Source: Copromyces sp. CBS 386.78
Lineage: Eukaryota > Ascomycota > Sordariomycetes > Sordariales > Sordariaceae
Direction: 5' to 3'
NCBI GenBank assembly: GCA_030685235.1
Contig: MU839093.1
Span: 434,001 to 498,000, forward strand
DNA: 64,000 nt
Every line of letters starts with the position of its first letter. Position 1 is the first letter of the stretch. This document shows, piece by piece, positions 54,168-64,000 of this stretch. The notes below the pieces were generated by a model. That model did no database searches, had not been told where the DNA came from, and was given only the letters and a program-made list of their open reading frames with translations. The translations under genes were made by a program, and so were the position numbers.

Positions 54168-57100
54168 TCACTCCATCAGGTCCCCTTCGCAGTACAGGTC
54201 AATTTCCCCGGCGCTATCTGGGTTGCGTAGCCCCTCACGCCAATCCGAGATGGCGATTTGGATGTCATCGTCGCTCTCGATCATGACGAAGTCACCATCC
54301 TCATCTCGGTACCGCAACCTCAGGTTACCCGCACCGATGCTGCTGCTGGTAAACCGTGATAACTTATTGTCGATCCGGTCAATCAGTTTTTCATAGGTAA
54401 TGTCGTAGAGCACAACCAATGTGATGTAGTTACCGCTGTCGCAGTGAACCCTCACCTTCAGTTGCGTAGGGAGCATGCCTTCTTCGGTGGGTGAGAGTGG
54501 GTTCTGCCCGGACATTATCGGTGCGGTACCAAGAGATGGGGTGATGTTTCGCGTTCCATCAGCCGGGGCAAGGGGTGCCATGCCCGGTGGTGGCGGGCCA
54601 GACGGCGGAGGGAAGCCGGTGACACTGCCTGGTGTACCCTGGCGGATAGGCTGTGGAGGGAACTGGTTCAGCTGGCCTCCGTAATTCTTCCGTTCTCTAC
54701 CAGGGGAACTTGTCTGGGTCCGTAGAGGGAGGTCGTTTGCTGGGCTGCCGGAAGTGCTCCTGGGAACGTTGGAATCGTGGCGGGCATGGGTTAGATGAGC
54801 GGGGATGCCTGGCACCGCAGGTACCCCTGTCTGGTTGTTGCGTGCCGCGGCCTGGCCGGCAATGTCCGGTGTACTGTAACTCCGACTGCGTGCCTGCTGA
54901 AACTGGCTGTTATCTCCCCGCGGCATGACGGGCATCGAGGGTCCTCGTGGGTTCCTCCCGTTTGGCGTAGGCAACCCGAAGCCTGGAGATGAGCCGTCTC
55001 GCGATGGCGCCCTTGGCATGGCGGGGGCTGTGTAGCGGTTGCTATCATCCTGCCATCCTTGGGGAGTACCGACCTTGGGGAAGGGATAGCCGACTCCAGC
55101 ACCGGCAAAGATGCCGCTCGCTGTGCTTGTCCGACTCGAAGCGGGTGACTCGGCTACAGGAGAGAAGTAAGACTCGCCTGCTCGAACAGCGGGTGATGGC
55201 TGAAGGCCAACATTGAGAGGGGCGGGAGCTTGTGGAAGAGGGAATCGTGGAGGTGGCGCCCGAGCCATACCTGCTAGATTTTCACTGGTGGCGGCCCGCT
55301 GCCGTAGACTTGTGCTCGATCCGTTCCGTGGCATCGTACCTGGCATGGCGACAGTCGGGGTGACGCCCCCGGGAGGTGGCGCATTGTAGATATCCTCGTC
55401 CTCCTCCTCCTCCTTATAGGGATTCTCCAGTCCGTTGCCTTGTGAAGCGAGCCAGGCGAAGTTTGGTGGAGCTTGGTCAGGAGCAACAGCGGCTTGGGTG
55501 TTTTGCTTTCGCTGTTCATCCAGACCTGTAGCCCATTTCTTCATCATCTCTTCGGTCTGGAACTTGATCATGAAATTCTCCACGCCCGGATCGCCCTTCC
55601 ACCATATTTGTACGGTATACGAACCTGCACAGTCAGCACCTGTTGTATTCCGCCGAGAATTCCAACTGTGTCGCTTACCAGGCTTGGAAATGGCTACTAC
55701 ATCGGTGACGTTGGTCATGAAGATGCGGCCCTTGAGTTGTAGTTTGGCGAACTTGTTCCGCACCTTTGGTACAGATGATCGCGTCTTGTCCTTCTTCTCC
55801 TTGGCTTTAGTGGTGGCGATTTCCTTGCAACAGAGCAAGATATTCTCAAAAAGATAGATCTCATACTGCTGAGAAAGGTTAGCGGTCCATTATCAGCGCA
55901 GCAAAGGGGAAAGACAAGCGCTAGGGGCGATACGTACGTCCTTCTCTTGTTCAGTCTTGCCCGTTATAACAGTATATACTCCGTGTAGGAGCAGAGTTCC
56001 AAAATTGTCCACCTTATGGCTCTTCCAGTCGTCTACTCTGTGAATAAGGTCCTGCAAAGCCTCCTCGAGAATGTTCTTATCAACGGCCGAGTTGGCTTTC
56101 ATCAACACTCGTTCAGCAGCAGCGATGCCAGCGGATAAATCTTCCTTGGTGTGCTCGTCCTCGCTCTTCTTAAGCAAATCCTGTAAACCAAATTAGTATG
56201 CGCAGTGGCACCAGTAAAATGACAAAGCATTCATACCTTGAGCAGAAGCGGGTACTTGACCAGTCTCTGCATAGGCTTTAGGAGGAAACCATCAAGGGTA
56301 TTAAAATCACACGCGACCGGATGGCCAGCCTCTTGGATCTTGTCAAACACCTGCGTCGCAACCTGGGCTGCCTTTCTCTGGTTCGCGATGAAGGGTTGGT
56401 AAATGCCAAAGTTCTCTTCAGCCGTGACGAACAAGCTTCCCCATTCCTGCCTAGCCTGTGGCATCGAATTTGTTGTTTCTACCCTGATGAGGAACTTTCG
56501 TTGATGATCTAAGATGGAGTTGATATTGAGGAATATATCGTGGATGAATTCGCCAGGGATCACGCTCCGGTGTTCCAACGTCCTCTTTAGGTCGTGGAGG
56601 TTCTCGAGATCCTGTACGTATTTGCGCTCCGTGTCTACCAATTCGCGAACAATGTAATCCCGATGGGTCATCTTGGAACCCGGTTGCGTGATATCATCTT
56701 CGGGGTATGGTAGGGTTTGGAGCAAAAGGCCCCGTTTTTCGGCAAGATCGAGCACATAGTTGATAACAGAAGTCACCTGGTTCCCAGCATCTGCTCGTCA
56801 GCAAATATGTCCCATCAGGTTAGGGATGGTGTGAATTGAAGAATGGCAAGGGGGGAGGCCATAAGACTCGCTCACCTTGACGAAACCAGTGGTATCCTCC
56901 CCTGTAAGGTCGGCGACGATAAAGCATTCGGTAACGGGAGGGTCGAGGTCGCTCAAGCAGGCCTTGACGAATTCCATGATGGCGCGTTTGGACCGTCGCG
57001 CCTCCGTCTCGTTCGGCCTCTCGTCAACGTGCAGCGGTTTCTCGGGTTGAAGCGAATTGTAGATGGTGAGCAGGGGCAGTCCGGTGCGCAGGAGCTTCCA

Positions 57101-57472
57101 GAGGGCCTCGACGGGGCCATCATCCCCATTCTCCTGCTCGTGCTGAAGTTGTTCCAGATAGCCCTCGAAGCCCGGAACCTGGGCGAGGCGTTGTTTGAGC
57201 GACAGACATATTTGGTACAGCGATCGCGAGGCGTCGGCCCTCTGGTTGATGATGTTTGTGGTGGCAACGACCTGGCCGTTCACGGGGGTAACGGCGGTGG
57301 CGGACGAAGTAAGGGAGCTGAGCGAAGTCGTGGAATTGAAGGCCGTCGAGCCCGAAAGCTGGCTCGCCCGCGCGGCGTTGGACAGGCTCATGTTGTTCAA
57401 TCTGGCGACGCCGTCGGTCGACGCTTGAAATACAGGGGCGGTGTTCGTTCGTAGAAGAGCAGCATGGGCCAT
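54168..57472 (-). CDS. cdc-24: Cdc24-type guanine nucleotide exchange factor for Cdc42/Rac
   Basis: This activates Rho GTPases to set up polar growth of the hyphal tip. Five exons (57472-56876, 56776-56237, 56180-55938, 55868-55679, 55624-54168) give about 1008 residues. A calponin-homology domain occupies about 85-210. The DH domain follows at about 230-400, with the signature LDGFLLKPMQRLVKYPLLLK across the second splice junction. The PH domain runs from GTLLLHGVYTVITG near 440 to about 560 and contains YEIYLFENILLCCK. A long Pro/Gly/Ser-rich linker leads to the C-terminal PB1 domain (912-1008) with the acidic OPCA motif RYRDEDGDFVMIESDDDIQ, which should dock the scaffold Bem1. Exon 4 has a tandem NAG acceptor, so its start may be 55868 or 55865. 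Confidence 0.95.
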
Positions 57473-58838
57473 AGTATACTTAGGTCTCCATTCGCAAAGG
57501 GTCGGTGGAGACTTGTGCTTGGTGCCGCGAGGCGCGGGGGGGAGCCGGGAGGGGGGTGGACCGATTGGGTAGGCTCGAGGGGGTTGAACGTTTGATGTCG
57601 GCCGGGGGTTGGCGTCCAGTTAACGGGTTCGGGCGCCGGGCGCGGGCTGTGAGCCTGTGACTGCTGCTACTGCGTGTGTGAGACAGAGGGGAGACACTGA
57701 TTGACAGGCAGTGATGGTCGACGACTGACGGGGTCGGGTTGGCGTGCAGCGAGATGCGTCCTGCTGCGTGTGCTGCGTACTGCAAATGACTGCGCTGGGC
57801 GGTTGATTTGCAACTTGCAAGACGGCGCTAATTCGAGAATAGCAGAAGCCTCAATCAACGTGAGTGGAGAGCGAAGATTAGGGAGGAGATGGCTAGAAGC
57901 CGGCTATCGCTTGTGCCTGGCTACCTAGCTATGTCCGATGGAAATGTCCGACAAAGCGTGTAAGGTAGGTAGAGATGAATGGTTCACTTGTGGCGTTCGT
58001 AATAGAAACCGTGATCGGGTCGATTTCTGGTTTGCAGAAGAATCACAAGCAAAGTTGAAAGTTGTCAAAGAACGAGGGGGAGAAGAATATTCCGCAGATG
58101 GTCCTTGTTCAATGACTGATAGGAGGACTTGGAACTGGAGTGAGTGGGTTCACTTTGTACTGAATGACACAACCGTCGCGGGTCCTTATCGCTATTCGAG
58201 GGGGGTCTGCTTTGCGTCTCCTTTGCGATGCGATATGTCGTCGCTATATTTCGATTGACGACCGAGTCCGTGGTGGTCGGTGTGTGGTCTGTGATATTCG
58301 CGACAAGGCGCCCTCGTGTTGATTCTCGCTGTTTCTCCTGAGGGGAAGTTGTTGGTTTGTTCCTTCCGTGTCGCTTACAGAACATGTACTCGCCCCCGAG
58401 TCCGAGCCGAACGTTGAAAATTGTTAAGGAGAGTACTACGAGCAAGTACCGGGAGGGAGACGGCAGATGGGTTATGTACGAGGTTACCTAGGCAAAGGTA
58501 AGGGAAGAAACAAAAGGAAAGACGTCCCGTCCTTTCAGCCCCGGCAGGCTACCTATTAACCTGATTCCCTTATTATATTCCATTCTTTTGGCCGCAGAGA
58601 CATCTGATCACAAGCATTGACGGGTTTGATATCTGACTGAAGTCTAAAGCGATTTTAATACGCCGTTACCTGGCCGTGCCAAAAAGAGGCTAGGGACTCG
58701 TGGCAAGTGACTGGGAGAAGGTTCTGGTTGGTCGACAACAAGAGTACAAGACACGCCCAGTTGTCCAGTCAACGTGCAATTCAGCCCAGGGTATGGGCTT
58801 TGAATTTTGGCCCTGTGGGTTTCGGGCTCCAAGTCTCG

Positions 58839-58874
58839 CGTGTCTGGCGTGTTTGGCGTGTCTGGCGTGGTCGG
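58839..58874 (+). repeat. Short tandem repeat of 9-10 bp units
   Basis: CGTGTCTGG recurs about four times with one or two changes per unit in the spacer between Cdc24 and the transcription factor gene. Confidence 0.8.
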
Positions 58875-60520
58875 CTGCCCTTTTCTCTGGATATCTCATA
58901 GGTCTAGTAGGGAGCCAGGTAAGGGGCGGGCGGCAGGGCGGCGGCTGATGGTGTGAGAATGGAAGCTCTTTTTCTCTTGCGGAGATTTTTGGAGTCTTGA
59001 GAGGATGGATGGGTCTTTGCGTTGCTGCATCGCTGCATTGCATCACGGCGGCATGGATCCATAAAAAACAAAAACAATCACCGGATCATCATTACTCTTC
59101 ACCAAAGCGCCAAATGGAATCAGGCTTTGGAAAGTTTGTTTTGCAAGGTTCGAGGGTCGTTTAAGAGACACACCTCATACCTACAGGTATTCAATTCTTG
59201 ATCAAGGTGCCCATGTTCGCCCGAAACTCCACCCAGATAAGAGCTGTATACATACCTATATACCTAGAGGTATACCGACATCCGGCAATCCATTACTCAT
59301 ACCTACATGAGAAAATACGTGCGTACGGGTCGAAAGTGTAACGATATCGGGTTTCGCGGGGCGCTCGCGGATGCAAGGGCGGGAGTCAATTCTCGATCAT
59401 GTGTGGATGATCCAGCCCGACTGCTAAAATGTGTGCGCATGAATGTATCAATCTGCAAGGTGAATCCATCGGGCGATCTTGTGTCCATCCCGATGATGAT
59501 GATCGTAGCAAAATGACGTGGAAGAGAAGAAAAAGAAAATATTGAATGTCCGTCCGTAGGGCATATCAATTCAGGCCCAATGTCATCCAACCATCGACGC
59601 CGGGTGTGTTGCCCTTAGCCGCTCCGAGTTCGGATGGAACAGTTCGGTAAGTTACCCCTCGGATAATGTCGTCTCAAACAAGATACTAGAGACAAAAAAG
59701 CAGAGTGGGAAAAAAGAAAGATAAGTAACCAAGGGTCGTCGCAGTCGTGACTGAGGCTTCTCTCACAGGCGACTCGCTCCACAATCCGGCACTGATTGAT
59801 CACCTTGCACAAGGTGCAAAACACTAACATGTCCGGCAGTAATTATACAGTGATTCTGTTAGTGACATTTGCATCCCATTTTCAGAGCCACCAGAGAAGA
59901 AAGTGTCAAGCTTTCAGAGATGCACGTCAACCAAGGGCGCTAGGCTCCTTTTGGCTTTACTGCCCGGTGACGGTGGGGAACCCGGAAAGCTTGATGGTGT
60001 TTTAACTTTTGAACTTGCCCGGCGACCATGCATTTACCGAAAGCGAGCACGGAGATTAAAGACAGACAAGGAGTCCACATGGAACGTAGTGTACAAAAAG
60101 GAAGACGTGGAAGACTAAATCCCATTCATGGTTTGTGATCCAGACCTGGATTCAGATCATCAAAAACCGCCATTTCCAATTCAGGTTGTGCACCATCCTG
60201 GGCTGCAGCGCCTCTCCTCATCTGTTACTTCCATCTTTGATGTCAACGACCGTTCGTGCCTTCCTGAAGCGAGGCGCTAGCAAAGGGGTCAAGAAGGGGC
60301 GAAGGGGGACGCTTGAATGGTGCCCGCTCATCTCCGAGTACCGAATTGACTTTTACACGAGGGAAGGGACGACAAGCTGCTCGAAATAATGTTCGAAACG
60401 GAAACTTCTCTATTCCAAGGTTAAACAAACTCTGAGGTCTGGCTCTAGCGAAAGCAGAAATCTAGTCTATGCCCAAAACCTTCTCAGTACCACGCATCTT
60501 CCTTCGTACCGACATCACTT

Positions 60521-60549
60521 CGTCGTCGTCTTCTTCTTCTTCTTCGTCT
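60521..60549 (+). repeat. TCG/TCT trinucleotide run
   Basis: A pyrimidine-rich trinucleotide run lies about 45 bases past the stop of the transcription factor gene, so it appears as a GAA-type run in its mRNA 3' end. Confidence 0.8.
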
Positions 60550-60592
60550 ATTTTGTCGCGAATCATCATTATCTTCCACCACCTCCTCCTCC

Positions 60593-63500
60593 TCACAACG
60601 GAAAGTAATCCAACTCCACCTTCCTCGCCGGCTTCGCAGCACTCGTCGTAGTCACATAACCGTGACCCCCAAGACCAGCACCACCATGACTCTCCCCTTG
60701 AACCTCCTCAATCCTCCTCTTAACCCCATTCCCGTGACCTCCCATGCTGTCCAGCAGATCACTTAAGCTGACGCTATGCGCTGCTGATCCACCGCTTATT
60801 AGACCCGCTCCTCCCTTCCCGCTGCCATCTTTGCCAGCAGCCGCACCCCCTTGATTTTCCTTTTCACCATCGTTATCAACGACGACAACACCACCACCAT
60901 CAAGCTCAGGATCATATAACCGATCTTCAACATCCACCTCGTGACAGAGAGACAGATCAAAGTTGATCCCCGCCGCCCCCACCAGCGCGTCGATGATAGC
61001 TGACTTGTTGAAGCGGGGGAAGAGGTCCGCGTGGTCGTGTCTGGTTAGACGGGCGTCTCGTTTGTGGGGTGCTGGGATTGGGGGCTGCTGCTGACGATGG
61101 TAGGGATGAAAAACTGGTTGGAACCTGGCTAGGTGGTGGTGGGCTGTTGTCGTCGTCGTCATCGTCGGGGTTGGGATCGGGGCCGTGGTATTGGTCATGG
61201 TTGTGAGCGCGGCGGGGTTGATGGTTTTGTTGGTACTCGAGCTTGTGGCGACGGAGGGTAACGGCTCGGCAAGCCATTCTTCGATGATGTTGCTGTCTGA
61301 ATCCTCTTCCTCAGCTGGAGCCGGAGCAGAGCCGGAGACCTTGGGATCCTGAGTGGTGTCAGGAGAGGCCTTGTCCCGATCATCCGTTGACGCTTCCAAA
61401 CTCAGGCTCTCCCCCGCACTAGTCTTGTTGGCGCCAGGTTCTGAAGCAGCGGGTTGATCTGCGGTCTCTTCCGCGGTTTCACTGCCCTCCTTATGGCTAG
61501 TAGAGCAGGCAGTTGGCGTGCTAGCAGCTCTAGATACAGAGTCCGTTTCAGCATCGTCTTTGTTCGACCCCTCGGCTCCTTGTTGCTCCCCGTTTGGCTC
61601 CTCCATCACCGTATCAAGCGCCGTGGATTCCAAAAAGTCAAAGTCGAAGAGCGCATTGTCGTCAGTGTACGCATCCGGCATCGGCGTGTTATTATCCTTG
61701 GCCTGCCCGCCTTGGCCAACCCCCTCACCAGAATCTCTAGGAGAAGTCAACGGTGGTGTGGGATACGGCGAGGTGAAACCGAAACCACCGAAATTGAAAA
61801 GGGAAGGAGTAAGACAGCCGCCAAAGTCAGATGCTCTTCTGCTCGGGTCGCTGAACCTCTGTCTCTTGGAAGGAGGTTGTTCGTTTTCGCCAAACAGATC
61901 ATTTTCCGGTTGATGCCGACCAGAGAACTGCGAGTAGCCATGAGTGTCTCCTCCGCCACTGGGCATCGTGCCACGGGTAGCCCAGTCTGGGGCACCAAAG
62001 TTGAGGCCGACCATGGGAGTGCTGTAGCTCTTCTGATGGGTGTATTGAAGGTGCGGAGCAGGCGCCGATGCTGTCACTTCTGCTGACGTCTTCGATTGAA
62101 CGTGAGAACCGCTTACACTGGCGACAACCTCGTTGCGGATGTCTGTCAACATCGACTTAAGCAAGCGGTACATCCTCGCTGCCGGCTGGTAGATATAGCA
62201 CATGTCGTAGATCGACGCCGACAAAACCTGCAGGTATCGCAGGTTGCTCTGCTGGTCAACCTCGGTGGTCCTGTTCGCGAGGGCTGCCATTAGAGCAATC
62301 GCCGACGTGCCCGCCTGCTGAATGGCGAAGATGGGCAGTCTCCTGCCGTCGAACCGGGAGCGGTGGTGCCAGAAAATACGGGCAACGCGGATGGCGTGCT
62401 GGGTACACATCCTGCGAGCAATGGCAACCCGATGGTGAAGGCTGATGCCCGGGAGCGACCCGCTAGACTGACCAAACGACATGGCAGGATTCGATAGTAC
62501 GTCTTGATTGCGGTACATTGCCCAAGGCCTGTGAAGCAGAATCATGCAGGTATGAAATTGTTGATGTAGCATAAAGAACCCAACTGGTGCTGCTTGAACG
62601 TTGGCGGGCTTCCAGGCCAGAAAGTCCGGTAAGCGGCGATACCACGCTTGCAGTTTCCTGTCCAATGCAAACAATCGTTGGTAGGCCTCCTCTCCTGATT
62701 TGTTGTTTGCAAACAACGACTCGGCATATTCGTCTTGGTTCTGCAACTCCAGGATCTTGGCCGCTATGCTCATGAGCTCGAGAAGATGTTGGTGAAGGGA
62801 AATTTCCGGTGACTGGGATGTCACCATATCGAAAGGAACCGTCGATGATGCGGCTGTGCCCATTCTTGGCCTGAGCCCTAGCTCTATGCCGATGTCGCGA
62901 TTCCGAATGCTTGGGGAACGACCGAGAAAGAGTGCCCAGTATCTATCGAACAACACACATGCCGTCATGACCCGCCGACGTAGCGGCTCCTCGGCCCTGA
63001 GGAGCTCGCTACCGCTTTCTGGCACGCTTACGTGCAGTCCAATGTCCATAGCCAGTCGGTTCGCCATACCAGAATACATCCAGCCGGTCGAGTCCCTGCC
63101 AGCGCCAAACTCAAGGTCTGCAAGAATGAGGAGCGCCTGGACACTCGGTATCCCACCTGGTCTTTCTAGTTCGCCATCCAGCATAGACTTGGACTCCCGG
63201 TGGAACGTGCTTTCCCAGTTTCCCAGTATCAACCTCTTCACATCCTCTCTGCTTCGCTCCGCAAACCGGTAGCCGGCAGCCAGCATCGTAATATGAAGGA
63301 AAACCGAGTAATGTCTCGGGTTCTGGCTCATTCGACCTGACTCGAATATCTCGCGGTCCGCGACTTGAGCCGCCGGGTTGTAATGGCCCCAGAAGCAGCT
63401 CATGAGGTGGTCATGGGTCGATTGGCCAAGGATTTTGATGACACGCGCGACACGGCTTGCGTGATCTATTACCGGTGGACTGGGCTGTGAAGTGTTTGGG

Positions 63501-63973
63501 GCGTGGACGTGGCCGCTCGCCGTAGAACCAAAGTACTGTAGCCTCCCTGACATGACAGAGAACCTGCTCTTCACAGCCAGGAACTGGCGCACGTCGCCAT
63601 TCCACTGGGAGGCAAACTCTGGAAAAAGTATAGAGTCGTCGCTTGGAGCTTCGGGTGTTTGCGTATTGTTGTTGTTGTTGTCGTCGTCGGTACAAGGATC
63701 CGTCTGTGTTTCCTCCACGGTGATGAATTTCGGTGGGGAGGGGGTGTCTGCTGCCATGGAAGAGTTGGCCTGGTTCGGGCCAGGCGTCTCAAACTCTTCG
63801 CGGAACCGGACATCGGGTTGTTCGTGTTCCTGCATCTCTCTGGCTTCTTGTCTCGTCTTTGGAGGATGGACGGCTGGAGGAGGGGCAACGCCCCTCTCTC
63901 TCAGCATCTCCTCCAGGAGAGTGATTCGGTTGGATAGGGATGACATGTATGCTTTGGATATAGGCCTTTTTGT
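60593..63973 (-). CDS. Fungal-specific transcription factor, 5' end outside the window
   Basis: The visible part is 1126 residues. It starts mid-gene: upstream of MSSLSNRITLLEEML the frame stays open only to an AG at 63974-63975, preceded by a CTGAC branch-like site, and an in-frame stop lies just beyond. I infer an acceptor there, with the Zn2Cys6 DNA-binding exon past position 64000. The leading LEEMLRERG helix is the coiled-coil linker usual after a zinc cluster. Residues about 200-420 match the fungal transcription factor middle region (ILADLEFGAGRDSTGWMYSGMANRLAMDIGLHV, then FDRYWALFLGRSPSIRNRDIGIEL). The C-terminal 450 residues are low-complexity with Asp/Glu- and Thr-rich stretches, likely activating, ending VELDYFPL. 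The regulon is unknown. Confidence 0.8.
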   Translation of the reverse strand, partial: TKRPISKAYMSSLSNRITLLEEMLRERGVAPPPAVHPPKTRQEAREMQEHEQPDVRFREEFETPGPNQANSSMAADTPSPPKFITVEETQTDPCTDDDNNNNNTQTPEAPSDDSILFPEFASQWNGDVRQFLAVKSRFSVMSGRLQYFGSTASGHVHAPNTSQPSPPVIDHASRVARVIKILGQSTHDHLMSCFWGHYNPAAQVADREIFESGRMSQNPRHYSVFLHITMLAAGYRFAERSREDVKRLILGNWESTFHRESKSMLDGELERPGGIPSVQALLILADLEFGAGRDSTGWMYSGMANRLAMDIGLHVSVPESGSELLRAEEPLRRRVMTACVLFDRYWALFLGRSPSIRNRDIGIELGLRPRMGTAASSTVPFDMVTSQSPEISLHQHLLELMSIAAKILELQNQDEYAESLFANNKSGEEAYQRLFALDRKLQAWYRRLPDFLAWKPANVQAAPVGFFMLHQQFHTCMILLHRPWAMYRNQDVLSNPAMSFGQSSGSLPGISLHHRVAIARRMCTQHAIRVARIFWHHRSRFDGRRLPIFAIQQAGTSAIALMAALANRTTEVDQQSNLRYLQVLSASIYDMCYIYQPAARMYRLLKSMLTDIRNEVVASVSGSHVQSKTSAEVTASAPAPHLQYTHQKSYSTPMVGLNFGAPDWATRGTMPSGGGDTHGYSQFSGRHQPENDLFGENEQPPSKRQRFSDPSRRASDFGGCLTPSLFNFGGFGFTSPYPTPPLTSPRDSGEGVGQGGQAKDNNTPMPDAYTDDNALFDFDFLESTALDTVMEEPNGEQQGAEGSNKDDAETDSVSRAASTPTACSTSHKEGSETAEETADQPAASEPGANKTSAGESLSLEASTDDRDKASPDTTQDPKVSGSAPAPAEEEDSDSNIIEEWLAEPLPSVATSSSTNKTINPAALTTMTNTTAPIPTPTMTTTTTAHHHLARFQPVFHPYHRQQQPPIPAPHKRDARLTRHDHADLFPRFNKSAIIDALVGAAGINFDLSLCHEVDVEDRLYDPELDGGGVVVVDNDGEKENQGGAAAGKDGSGKGGAGLISGGSAAHSVSLSDLLDSMGGHGNGVKRRIEEVQGESHGGAGLGGHGYVTTTSAAKPARKVELDYFPL

Positions 63974-64000
63974 CTTGAAGCGTCAGATATTATGGTTATG

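Larger units (their letters stand above)
57473..60592. other. Intergenic region upstream of Cdc24 and downstream of the transcription factor
   Basis: This 3.1-kb spacer holds the Cdc24 promoter at its left and the 3' UTR of the transcription factor at its right. A short run of 10-bp units (GTGTCTGGC-like) lies at 58839-58874. The TATA-less, CT/GA-mixed sequence has no RNA gene or conserved coding sequence that I can see. Confidence 0.5.

Noticed and set aside
55621..55678. Reading Cdc24 exons 4 and 5 as one continuous exon
   Set aside because: The frame is open, but a GTAAGC donor, CTGAC branch and GCAG acceptor are present and splicing restores KPGSYTVQ, the expected PH-domain sequence.
56843..57454. 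A 203-codon plus-strand open frame over Cdc24 exon 1
   Set aside because: It is antisense to the calponin-homology domain exon, and its start lies within the intron. Treated as a shadow.
1..64000. CRISPR arrays, operons, ribosome-binding sites and riboswitches
   Set aside because: This is a eukaryotic chromosome with spliced genes. I saw no regularly spaced repeat array and no thiamine-type riboswitch core in any leader or intron I inspected.

Overview
The window reads as chromosomal DNA of a filamentous ascomycete, most likely Neurospora or a very close relative. Genes have short GT-AG introns (about 50-230 nt) with CTAAC or CTGAC branch sites, codons are GC-rich, tRNA genes are dispersed and some carry introns, and one retrotransposon has been converted to AT-rich, CpA/TpG-poor sequence, the signature of repeat-induced point mutation (RIP). 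I count 17 protein genes, one of them cut by the right edge, five tRNA genes, and one Ty1/copia-type LTR element. Exon boundaries were assigned by eye from splice signals, reading phase and family similarity.

Left part (1-21 kb): a small single-span membrane protein with an internal duplication; translation elongation factor eEF1B beta; a four-span MARVEL-like membrane protein; the GPI-transamidase subunit PIG-S/Gpi17; a Fat1-type very-long-chain acyl-CoA synthetase; a 1-Cys peroxiredoxin; and, behind a long gene-free stretch, a 1108-residue kelch/BTB protein resembling fission yeast Ral2.

Middle part: positions 21409-27296 are one complete copia element with two 162-bp LTRs, a GAATA target duplication and a half-tRNA-type primer site, destroyed by RIP. 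Then come phosphopantetheine adenylyltransferase (CoA synthesis), an intron-containing tRNA-Leu, a 94-bp tandem duplication, and a cysteine-rich protein of unknown function with tRNA-Arg and tRNA-Gly behind it.

The most interesting block is 33.4-44.8 kb. A SidF-like hydroxyornithine transacylase (minus) and a SidI-like acyl-CoA ligase (plus) are divergent, and their shared 2-kb promoter holds five exact copies of ATCTGATAA, the site used by the iron-sensing GATA repressors SreA/SRE. Three more copies, two as a palindromic pair, lie upstream of a neighbouring AIF-like FAD oxidoreductase. Both siderophore enzymes end in peroxisomal-type tripeptides (SKL, PKL). I infer a peroxisomal acyl-transfer module for a coprogen/fusarinine-type siderophore under iron control, with the oxidoreductase as a candidate new member. 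A short-chain dehydrogenase follows, bracketed by inverted tRNA-Gly copies.

Right part (45-64 kb): a 1661-residue low-complexity protein with a C-terminal AT-hook-like motif; the twin-CX9C mitoribosomal protein mS37/Mrp10; the Rho-GEF Cdc24 (CH-DH-PH-PB1) in five exons; and the 3' part of a fungal-specific transcription factor whose DNA-binding exon lies beyond the right edge.
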